A stretch of 64,000 nucleotides of DNA, from NCBI RefSeq assembly GCF_009601055.1, contig NZ_WITI01000001.1, forward strand, positions 1 through 64,000, read 5' to 3'. This DNA comes from Lactococcus sp. dk101 (GTDB lineage Bacteria > Bacillota > Bacilli > Lactobacillales > Streptococcaceae). Every line of letters begins with the position of its first letter. The stretch's first letter is position 1. A model generated the notes under the pieces. That model was not told the DNA's origin, ran no database searches, and was given only the letters and a program-made list of their open reading frames with translations. The position numbers and the translations under genes were made by a program. Below, piece by piece: positions 57,846 through 64,000 of this stretch.

Positions 57846-59185
57846 AAGATTTAATTTCAATCGCGCGTGTTGGTGAACACGTTGGCGAAACTGTAAAAAT
57901 CGGCGCTTGGGTTGCCGACAAATCTGGAAAAGGGAAACTCCAATTCCTTCAACTTCGTGATGGGACAGCATTTTTCCAAGCTGTTGTTTTCAAACCAACC
58001 ATGATTGAAAAATATGGTGAAGAAGCAGGACTTGCAAAATTTGACGAAATCAAACATTTGTCACAAGAAACTTCTATCATTGTTACTGGAGTTGTCAAAG
58101 CTGACGAACGTTCAAAATTTGGCTATGAACTTGACGTAACGGATCTTGAAGTGGTTGGTCAATCAAGCGAATACCCTATCACACCAAAAGAACACGGAAC
58201 AGACTTCTTGCTTGACCACCGTCATCTCTGGTTGCGTTCTAAAAAACAACAAGCTGTCATGATGGTGCGTAACGAAATCATCCGTGCGACTTATGAATTT
58301 TTCAACAAAGAAGGACACATCAAGATTGATACACCAATCTTGCAAGCGTCATCTGCCGAAGATTCAACAGAACTTTTCGAAATTGATTACTTTGGTCAAC
58401 CTGTTTATCTTTCACAAACTGGTCAACTCTACCTCGAAGCTGCAGCAATGGCTTATGGTAAAGTCTTCAACTTTGGTCCTGTTTTCCGTGCTGAAAAATC
58501 TAAAACACGTCGTCATTTGACAGAATTTTGGATGATTGAACAAGAAGCAGCTTTCCAAACACACGAAGAATCACTTGATATTCAAGAAGCATATGTTAAA
58601 TACATCATCCAAGGTGTTCTTGACAACTGCCAATCTTCACTTGAAGTCTTGGAACGTGACACAAGCTTGCTCCAAAAATATGTTGACCAACCTTTCAAAC
58701 GTGTCCGTTATGACGAAGTTATTAGCATTTTGCAAGAACACGAAAAAGATGAAGACACAGTTTATGAACACATCGAAGCTGGAGATGACCTCGGCGCACC
58801 ACATGAAGCCTTCATCTCAAACTACTTTGGTGTTCCAACTTTTGTCATGAACTACCCAACGGAAATCAAAGCCTTCTACATGAAACGTGAAGAAGGAAAT
58901 CCTGAACGTGTTGTTTGTGCTGACCTTTTGGCACCAGAAGGTTATGGCGAAATCATCGGTGGTTCTGAACGTGAAGTGGACTATGATGTCCTCACACAAG
59001 TCATCAAAGACTGGAACTTGACTGCTGAAGAATATGACTGGTACATGGATTTGCGTCGTTTTGGTTCAGTACCACACTCAGGTTTCGGACTTGGTTTGGA
59101 ACGTGCCATCACATTCATCACAGGAAACGAACATATCCGTGAAGCAATTCCATTCCCACGTATGATTAACCGTGTTCGTCCTTAA
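57842..59185 (+). CDS. asnS: Asparaginyl-tRNA synthetase
   Basis: A 447-residue class IIb synthetase. N-terminal OB fold for anticodon binding: [25 protein letters not shown] (residues 17-41). Catalytic core: motif 2 [27 protein letters not shown] (near 208-234), motif 3 [15 protein letters not shown] (near 418-432). The core reads [12 protein letters not shown] at its start, as in other bacterial AsnS. It starts within the previous gene's end. A terminator with AAATCTGC...GCAGATTTTTT follows at 59200-59226. Confidence 0.96.
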   Translation: MKDLISIARVGEHVGETVKIGAWVADKSGKGKLQFLQLRDGTAFFQAVVFKPTMIEKYGEEAGLAKFDEIKHLSQETSIIVTGVVKADERSKFGYELDVTDLEVVGQSSEYPITPKEHGTDFLLDHRHLWLRSKKQQAVMMVRNEIIRATYEFFNKEGHIKIDTPILQASSAEDSTELFEIDYFGQPVYLSQTGQLYLEAAAMAYGKVFNFGPVFRAEKSKTRRHLTEFWMIEQEAAFQTHEESLDIQEAYVKYIIQGVLDNCQSSLEVLERDTSLLQKYVDQPFKRVRYDEVISILQEHEKDEDTVYEHIEAGDDLGAPHEAFISNYFGVPTFVMNYPTEIKAFYMKREEGNPERVVCADLLAPEGYGEIIGGSEREVDYDVLTQVIKDWNLTAEEYDWYMDLRRFGSVPHSGFGLGLERAITFITGNEHIREAIPFPRMINRVRP

Positions 59186-59197
59186 TTTAAAGATAAT

Positions 59198-59227
59198 GAA
59201 AAATCTGCTTTTTCAGCAGATTTTTTG
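59198..59227 (+). terminator. Terminator of the dinG-asnS operon
   Basis: AAAAATCTGC-TTTTTCA-GCAGATTTTTT is a strong intrinsic terminator, directly followed by the regulator gene. Confidence 0.88.
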
Positions 59228-59239
59228 CTAGGAGTGTTT

Positions 59240-60073
59240 ATGGTTATACATAATAAAATGTACGGTCATGCCTTTAGAAAACTCAGATTATCGAAAGGAT
59301 ATTCACTTTCTTATTTTTCCAGAATAAATATTTCAAAAGCAACGATTTCAGATTTTGAAAATGGAAGAACAATCATAAATATTGAAAAATTAGATATGAT
59401 GTTGAATGAAATGAATGTTAGTTTGAGCGAGTTTGATTTACTTTTGAATAATTATGTTCCTATTTTTCAAGAAGAATTTTTGCTTGAACTCGAAGAAGCG
59501 GATTATCATCAAAATCAAATTAAAATAAGAAAACTTTATGCTGAGGCGGCTGAGAGTTTTTACAAGTGGGAAGCTCTAGCGGCAAAAGCATGTCTGAAAG
59601 AATTGAGTCAATCCGATATCAATGAAATTTCTATTTTTATAAGAAATATCAAAGAATGGGGATATTTCGAACTTACTTTTGCTTATTTTGTCGTAGAATG
59701 GCTAAAAACTGACCTCATTGTCGAAGTGATGAACGATTTTGAACGTAAGAATAAAAATGAATACATCATTGCTAAATATAGAAGAAGGTTATTTCAGATT
59801 ATTTATCGTATTATTGAAATATTCATTTTTAGAGATGAAGAAAGTAAAGCCCGTGTTTTAATCAAATATGTAGAGAGATATCATCATACTGAGGAATTCT
59901 ATAGTTTTATTTTGAATGCTTTAGCAAAAAGTTTTATTCAATATCGTTTTGAAGACAAAGTAGAAGCAACTCTAAAAATCAATCGTTTACTTGCTTTTTT
60001 AGAAGAGGTGGACTGTCACGTGATGAAAAAATACTACGAAAATAAATTTAATGAATTAAAAAAAGTAAAATAA
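59240..60073 (+). CDS. Rgg/GadR/MutR-family transcriptional regulator
   Basis: A 277-residue regulator. Residues 8-65 are an XRE-type helix-turn-helix (GHAFRKLRLSKGYSLSYFSRINISKATISDFENGRTIINIEKLDMML). The rest is a helical repeat domain like the peptide-binding part of Rgg proteins. Rgg proteins often respond to short secreted peptides; no credible SHP gene is adjacent (see rejected items). AGGAG lies 5 bases before ATG 59240, preferred to an upstream TTG. A terminator follows. Target unknown; the adjacent lipoprotein gene is one option. Confidence 0.82.
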   Translation: MVIHNKMYGHAFRKLRLSKGYSLSYFSRINISKATISDFENGRTIINIEKLDMMLNEMNVSLSEFDLLLNNYVPIFQEEFLLELEEADYHQNQIKIRKLYAEAAESFYKWEALAAKACLKELSQSDINEISIFIRNIKEWGYFELTFAYFVVEWLKTDLIVEVMNDFERKNKNEYIIAKYRRRLFQIIYRIIEIFIFRDEESKARVLIKYVERYHHTEEFYSFILNALAKSFIQYRFEDKVEATLKINRLLAFLEEVDCHVMKKYYENKFNELKKVK

Positions 60074-60106
60074 AAGCTGTTCGATATTTCGAACGGCTTT
60101 TTTACA
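60074..60106 (+). terminator. Terminator of the regulator gene
   Basis: AAGCTGTTCG-ATATTT-CGAACGGCTT (one G-T) followed by TTTT. Clear. Confidence 0.85.
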
Positions 60107-60215
60107 GCATGATGAAGTAAAAAGAATATAATTTGAGGTGTAGAAAAAAGTATTGTCAATAAATAAAAAAATAATAAGAGGATGAAAGTTCCTCAAAAAA
60201 ATATAGGAGGCTAAT

Positions 60216-60677
60216 ATGATGAAAATTAGCACACTCACAAGAAGATTTATCCTTTCGTTAGTTCTCTTATTGTCTGTATTTTCGCTTGTGGCTTGCGCAC
60301 AGAAGACAAAAATAAGTACCACAAAATCTTCACAATCAAGTTCAAGTGCAAAAAAATCAACCTACCCAGAAGTGACAAATCTCACTGTTAATAATATTTT
60401 GCGTGCCTATCCAACGCTTTCCTCTTTTGATAAAATATTCCTTAATCCTAAAGTTAATGCCTATCCTATGAGTGACATCAATAACCAAAAATGGCTAAAA
60501 ATTGACAATAATGGACAAAAAGGAGGTTTGATTAGTGTTCCAAAAGGGGCAACGGCGACGACAGTAGTTACCACAGATAGCAAGGGAAAACCGATTTATG
60601 CCAATGACCCACGGATTGCGACGATTGCTCAAATCCGCGCTGCGCTAAAAGCGCGTGATGAAGGGAAATTGAAGTGA
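60216..60677 (+). CDS. Putative lipoprotein, unknown
   Basis: A 153-residue exported lipoprotein: signal segment RRFILSLVLLLSVFSLVAC with lipobox LVAC, Cys at about residue 27, a Ser/Lys linker, then a small domain (NILRAYPTLSSFDKIFLNPKVNAYPMSDINNQKWLKIDNNGQKGGL split over 60-105) ending in basic residues. AGGAGG precedes two adjacent ATG codons. A TATAAT at about 60127 may drive it. No family is recognised. It follows the Rgg-like regulator. Confidence 0.65.
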   Translation: MMKISTLTRRFILSLVLLLSVFSLVACAQKTKISTTKSSQSSSSAKKSTYPEVTNLTVNNILRAYPTLSSFDKIFLNPKVNAYPMSDINNQKWLKIDNNGQKGGLISVPKGATATTVVTTDSKGKPIYANDPRIATIAQIRAALKARDEGKLK

Positions 60678-60686
60678 AGGGGAGCC

Positions 60687-60700
60687 TGTCAGCTCTGACA
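60687..60700. repeat. Palindrome TGTCAGCTCTGACA
   Basis: Perfect copy 10 bases after the lipoprotein stop codon, without a T-run. Confidence 0.9.
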
Positions 60701-60727
60701 AACAACAAAGTGTTCATGACAGAAAAA

Positions 60728-60754
60728 TTCTCAAATTTGGGAATTTTTTTGTGT
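60728..60754 (+). terminator. Terminator after the lipoprotein gene
   Basis: AAAATTCTC-AAATTT-GGGAATTTTT with further T. The palindrome TGTCAGCTCTGACA (60687-60700) lies upstream of it, close to the stop codon. Confidence 0.7.
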
Positions 60755-60805
60755 TCAAAATTTTCGGGTGTATAATGATTTCAGATAGAAAGTGAGGAAT
60801 TTTTA

Positions 60806-61603
60806 ATGAAAAATTTAAAAATTATTTTGGGAACTTTAGTCGGCTTTTTTATCATTCAAAGTCTAGTTACAAAAATTTTTGCAGGAATTTTACAACGGTA
60901 TATTGGAACAAATGTGACCAAATCATTTTTGCTTCAAGCCATTTTTGAAGTGATAATGCTGCTTTTATTCATTTTTGTGAACCGAAAATTCCTCAAACAA
61001 AAAATGTTGCTTGAGCATTATCACTATGGAAAAGGTTTTGGTTTGCTGGGCTATTCGTGGTTTCTCTTGCTGGAGTTGGTCTTGATGTTTTCTCTTGGGA
61101 TTAGAAAAAATAGCTTGTCTTTAGTTGCCATTTTCATGGTGCTTTTACTTGCCCTCTTGGTTGGGATTGCAGAGGAGTATATTTTCCGCGGATTAATCCT
61201 AGGTGGTTTGGTGTCAAGTGGCAAGTCGGTTGGCTTTGCGCTGATAGTTTCGTCACTCTTGTTTGCTTGCACGCATTTTGTCAATCTTTTTCATAACAGC
61301 TTTTACAATGTCGGTTTGCAAGTGCTTTACGTTATTCCGATGGGCTTTTTGATTGGGCTTATTTACATCAAATCAAATAATATCGTCTATGCTATTATTT
61401 TTCATGCCATTCAAGATTTTTCTTCTATGGTTATCACGGGTGGACAGATGAATTCAACGGTTGCAACGCCTCAGTCTGTCTTAGTGGTCTATCTCATTTT
61501 TGGCACCTTAGCTTTGACCTATTATTTAACAGGAACGAAACAAATCGCTCTCTTTAAATCCCGCTTACAAATGCCTGTCAGCACTGACAAAATAGGAAAT
61601 TAA
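60806..61603 (+). CDS. CPBP-family intramembrane protease (Abi-like)
   Basis: A 265-residue membrane protein with seven to eight hydrophobic segments. The CPBP motifs are complete: AEEYIFRGLILGGL (122-135; Glu-Glu and Arg), LFACTHFVNLFH (152-163; His) and IIFHAIQDF (near 193-201; His). Related proteins take part in prenyl-protein-like processing and in self-immunity to bacteriocins. Promoter with TATAAT at about 60770. The 3' end carries a copy of the palindrome (61576-61589). Confidence 0.87.
   Translation: MKNLKIILGTLVGFFIIQSLVTKIFAGILQRYIGTNVTKSFLLQAIFEVIMLLLFIFVNRKFLKQKMLLEHYHYGKGFGLLGYSWFLLLELVLMFSLGIRKNSLSLVAIFMVLLLALLVGIAEEYIFRGLILGGLVSSGKSVGFALIVSSLLFACTHFVNLFHNSFYNVGLQVLYVIPMGFLIGLIYIKSNNIVYAIIFHAIQDFSSMVITGGQMNSTVATPQSVLVVYLIFGTLALTYYLTGTKQIALFKSRLQMPVSTDKIGN
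61576..61589. repeat. Palindrome TGTCAGCACTGACA
   Basis: Perfect copy in the last codons of the CPBP protease gene (Val-Ser-Thr-Asp). Confidence 0.9.
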
Positions 61604-61613
61604 CGAAAAAATT

Positions 61614-61660
61614 GGAAAAAAAGTGACTTCGTCATTTTTTTGCTATAATTAGAGCATGGA
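61614..61660 (+). promoter_or_regulatory. Terminator followed immediately by the mazG promoter
   Basis: AAAAAGTGAC-TTC-GTCATTTTTTT stops the CPBP transcript; TGCTATAAT (61641-61649) is an extended -10 only 7 bases before the mazG ATG (61656). The messenger would thus begin at or next to the start codon. Confidence 0.65.
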
Positions 61661-62003
61661 AATGAACGATTATCAAGAAAAAATTGTAAAATTTGATTTG
61701 AATGGCGACATTCGTGACCTTTCACAAGTCGATTTTGCCCTCATTGACAAGATTTTAGGACTTTCAGGCGAATCAGGCGAGGTTGCTGACAAAATAAAAA
61801 AAGTGATGCGTGACCAAAATGGACAAATTACGCCAACTGATAAACTGGCGCTCTGTAAAGAACTGGGCGATGTCCTTTGGTATCTGGCAAGTACAGCTCG
61901 TTATCTGGGGATTGATTTGGAAAGTCTCGCACAAGGAAACATTGATAAATTAGAAAGTCGTCTGGAACGTGGAAAAATAAATGGAAGTGGAGATGAACGA
62001 TGA
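61656..62003 (+). CDS. MazG-like nucleotide pyrophosphohydrolase
   Basis: A 115-residue all-alpha NTP pyrophosphatase. The metal-binding motif is present: LGLSGESGEVADKIKKVMRDQNG (34-56; E-x-x-E) and KELGDVLWYLASTARYLGIDL (68-88; E-x-x-D). It would hydrolyse non-canonical or excess nucleoside triphosphates. No ribosome binding site precedes the ATG; the promoter is close, suggesting leaderless expression. The stop overlaps the thiN start. Confidence 0.85.
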   Translation: MEMNDYQEKIVKFDLNGDIRDLSQVDFALIDKILGLSGESGEVADKIKKVMRDQNGQITPTDKLALCKELGDVLWYLASTARYLGIDLESLAQGNIDKLESRLERGKINGSGDER

Positions 62004-62629
62004 AAATTTTAATCGTTGCAGGAATGCCAGTGGATTTCTCATTGCTTTCTTATGATTTTCTTATCGGAGTGGATTATGGCAATGTCAACCTGCTTGCCCA
62101 AGGTCTAAAACCAGATGTGGCAGTAGGAGATTTTGACTCTGTCAGCCCTGACGAATTTGAGAAAATCCAAAAAGCAAGCGGAAAACTCGTCAAACTCCCT
62201 GCCCAAAAGGATGATACAGATTTGGAAGTTGCTCTTGACCTTGCTTTTGAACAATTTCCTAATGCAGAAATTCAAATCGTTGGTGCATTGGGTGGGCGAA
62301 TGGATCATTTTTTGAACAATATTTTTCTACCAACAACTGCTCGTTATCGTCAACACGCGGAGCAAATTTCACTGGTTGATGAACAAAATGCCATCTTTTA
62401 TTTGCCTGCTGGACGTCATCATTTACAAGCACTTCCGACCATGAAATACATCGGTTTTATGCAGCTTGATACGGGTGATAGTTTGGCGATAGAAAGTGCC
62501 AAATATCCGCTCAAGGCGGAGGACAACTTCAAAACAATCTATACGAGTAACGAGTTTATCGGTCAAGAAATGACGGTCACTATTGATAAAGGCATGCTGA
62601 TTGTGATTTATACTAAGGATAAAAAGTGA
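62000..62629 (+). CDS. thiN: Thiamine pyrophosphokinase
   Basis: A 209-residue enzyme that converts thiamine to thiamine diphosphate with ATP. Motifs: LIGVDYGNVNLLAQGLKPDVAVGDFDSVSP (21-50; the DFDS catalytic site), LPAQKDDTDLEVALDLAF (near 67-84) and ALGGRMDHFLNNIF (near 96-109). C-terminal beta domain binds thiamine. ATGA overlap with mazG couples the two. A one-mismatch copy of the palindrome lies at 62140-62153. Confidence 0.92.
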   Translation: MKILIVAGMPVDFSLLSYDFLIGVDYGNVNLLAQGLKPDVAVGDFDSVSPDEFEKIQKASGKLVKLPAQKDDTDLEVALDLAFEQFPNAEIQIVGALGGRMDHFLNNIFLPTTARYRQHAEQISLVDEQNAIFYLPAGRHHLQALPTMKYIGFMQLDTGDSLAIESAKYPLKAEDNFKTIYTSNEFIGQEMTVTIDKGMLIVIYTKDKK

Positions 62630-62703
62630 AAATAATAAGAAGGCGTTTTCTTATGATTAAGACATTTTTCTCTTAAAAATGATAAAATAAAAAGAATAGC
62701 TTG

Positions 62704-62733
62704 TGAAAATTTCTGATAAAATAAAAATTTTCA
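62704..62733. promoter_or_regulatory. Inverted repeat upstream of the oxidoreductase gene
   Basis: TGAAAATTT and AAATTTTCA form a 9-bp inverted repeat with 12 AT-rich bases between, 45 bases before the gene. The AAATTTTC arms resemble half-sites of CodY-like boxes, but the spacing is wrong for one box. An operator or a weak terminator hairpin. Confidence 0.4.
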
Positions 62734-62777
62734 TAAGAAAAAATGAAAATAAGTGAAATTAGTTAGGATTAAATGAA

Positions 62778-63710
62778 ATGATTATTGGAATTATTGGTGC
62801 CACATCAAATATTGCGAGCAAAGCATATCTTCCTGTTTATGCTGCTTTGCAGGATGAGCATCGTTTTATTCTTTATTCTCGAGATTGGAATAAGGCAGAG
62901 GAAGTACGCAAAAAATACAAATTTGAGTACGCGACAACGGATCTTGCAGCACTTGAAACGGTTGATTTAGTTATCATTCATGCAGCAACCAGTTCGCATT
63001 TTGAGCTTGCCAAACGCTATTTGGCAGCGGGGGTTCATGTTTTGATGGACAAGCCACTTTCTGAAAATTATGAGGAAGTAAAAACACTTTATCAATTAGC
63101 AGAAGCACATCAGGTTCTGTTTGTAATTGCCTTCAATCGACGCTTTGCGCCACAAACACAAAAATTGAAAGCCATTCCTCATAAAAATTTCATCAAAATC
63201 ACAAAAAACTTAGCACAACATAATGGAAATCTCACTTTCCAACTGTACGATATTTTCAGTCACCCACTTGATACATTGGTTTATTTGCTTGACGATGAAA
63301 TAAAAACACACCATGCACATATCAAATTGGACGCCAAAGGACAGCTGGAGCGCGCCGTCGTTTATCTTGAAACCGAGACAAGCATGGGGATTGCCAGCAT
63401 GAATTTGAATTCAGGCGCTTACCGTGAAACCTTTGAAGTCGAAGCCAAAGGGCAGACGGCTATTGTTTCTGACCTGTCAGAGCTGACAAGCTTTACGGGG
63501 ATTGACCAAGTCAAATCTGGTCTTAATGGATGGAGTTCGGCCACTTATACACGTGGCTTTGACGCGATTGTTCTGGGCGTTTTGGAGGCAATCACCCAAT
63601 ATACTCCTGAGAAACGTGAGCTTTTGATGGAAAATTTGAAACAGAAAAATGTCATGACAACGCACGAAATAATTGCGGGCATGCTCGAAAAAATTAAGAT
63701 TGAAAAATAA
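62778..63710 (+). CDS. Gfo/Idh/MocA-family oxidoreductase
   Basis: A 310-residue NAD(P)-dependent sugar dehydrogenase-like protein. Rossmann N-terminus: MIIGIIGATSNIASKAYLPVYAAL (1-24), VDLVIIHAATSSHFELAKRYLAAGVHVLMDKPLSENYEEV (63-102), where the DKPL lysine is typical. The rest is the C-terminal substrate domain (HPLDTLVYLLDDEI). The usual EKP reads DKP. Substrate is unknown. TTAGGATTAAATGAA precedes the ATG. A copy of the palindrome lies at 63475-63488. Confidence 0.87.
   Translation: MIIGIIGATSNIASKAYLPVYAALQDEHRFILYSRDWNKAEEVRKKYKFEYATTDLAALETVDLVIIHAATSSHFELAKRYLAAGVHVLMDKPLSENYEEVKTLYQLAEAHQVLFVIAFNRRFAPQTQKLKAIPHKNFIKITKNLAQHNGNLTFQLYDIFSHPLDTLVYLLDDEIKTHHAHIKLDAKGQLERAVVYLETETSMGIASMNLNSGAYRETFEVEAKGQTAIVSDLSELTSFTGIDQVKSGLNGWSSATYTRGFDAIVLGVLEAITQYTPEKRELLMENLKQKNVMTTHEIIAGMLEKIKIEK
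63475..63488. repeat. Palindrome TGTCAGAGCTGACA
   Basis: Perfect copy in the oxidoreductase gene (Leu-Ser-Glu-Leu-Thr). Confidence 0.9.
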
Positions 63711-63718
63711 AAAGAAAT

Positions 63719-63746
63719 AACTTGTCAGTTCTGACAAGTTTTTTTA
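63719..63746 (+). terminator. Terminator built around the TGTCAGTTCTGACA palindrome
   Basis: AACTTGTCAG and CTGACAAGTT pair perfectly around two central bases (a larger loop in RNA), followed by TTTTTT. It ends the oxidoreductase gene. Confidence 0.85.
63723..63736. repeat. Palindrome TGTCAGTTCTGACA
   Basis: Perfect copy forming the terminator of the oxidoreductase gene. Confidence 0.9.
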
Positions 63747-63824
63747 GTTCCAATTTAACGAATGCATTTACGAATGAAACGAAAAAGGCTTTTTTCTCAG
63801 CTTTAAAATCTCAAATTATGATAA

Positions 63825-64000
<176 letters not shown>

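Noticed and set aside
60182-60214. 10-codon frame MKVPQKNIGG near the Rgg-like regulator, ending in Gly-Gly like SHP pheromones
   Set aside because: It is much shorter than SHP precursors, lacks a hydrophobic part and a proper RBS spacing, and its end is simply the Shine-Dalgarno of the next gene.

Overview
The window comes from a low-GC Gram-positive chromosome of the Streptococcaceae, most likely Lactococcus or a close relative. The basis is the set of phage families (replisome organiser, ERF annealing protein, lactococcal-type late activator), the gene neighbourhoods pnp, cysE-cysS-mrnC, infC-rpmI-rplT and dinG-ypmB-aspC-asnS, strong AAGGAG ribosome binding sites and an Rgg-type regulator. 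The species cannot be fixed from the sequence alone.

Bases 1 to about 21,480 are the right-hand part of a siphovirus-type prophage; its integrase and repressor end lies upstream of the window. All genes read rightwards: recombination and replication (ERF, a broken SSB, a replisome organiser with a probable internal origin, RusA), many tiny overlapping early genes, a late activator (4446-4799), then terminases, HNH nuclease, portal, protease, capsid, connectors, tail, tape measure, baseplate, receptor-binding protein, holins and endolysin (to 20,408). From 20,409 to 21,450 there is no convincing protein gene. Instead there is a tRNA with anticodon CAT and a tandem series of very short promoter-to-terminator units, three of which carry a catabolite-responsive-element-like box over the -35. 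A degenerate tRNA-like sequence lies in one unit. A TGCCCCTT direct repeat (21,469-21,490) next to prs may mark the right attachment region.

Bases 21,550-28,400 carry prs (minus strand), a duplicated-domain lipoprotein, two secreted DUF5648-like paralogues (the first with a premature stop inside a gene-conversion tract), and a two-gene unit ending in a LytR-CpsA-Psr protein that lacks the usual catalytic residues. Bases 28,490-38,930 are a surface-polysaccharide locus: six plus-strand glycosyltransferase-type genes (the last frameshifted) facing a minus-strand operon of licD, a GT4 transferase, a flippase and a GT2 transferase.

Bases 39,000-64,000 are housekeeping: pnp, an SseB-like gene, cysE-cysS-mrnC, mnmG, a HAD phosphatase, infC (apparent AUA start)-rpmI-rplT, a DUF2156 lysyltransferase-like protein, a universal stress protein, dinG-ypmB-aspC-two small membrane paralogues-asnS, an Rgg-like regulator, a lipoprotein, a CPBP protease, mazG-thiN, an oxidoreductase and the start of ligA.

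The two observations I consider most worth following are the palindrome TGTCAGNNCTGACA, present ten times perfectly in the host half and not found in the prophage, and the tandem array of short transcription units behind the phage lysis cassette. Three disabling mutations (SSB, first DUF5648 gene, GT61 gene) suggest decay or strain-specific loss, subject to confirmation that they are not sequencing errors.
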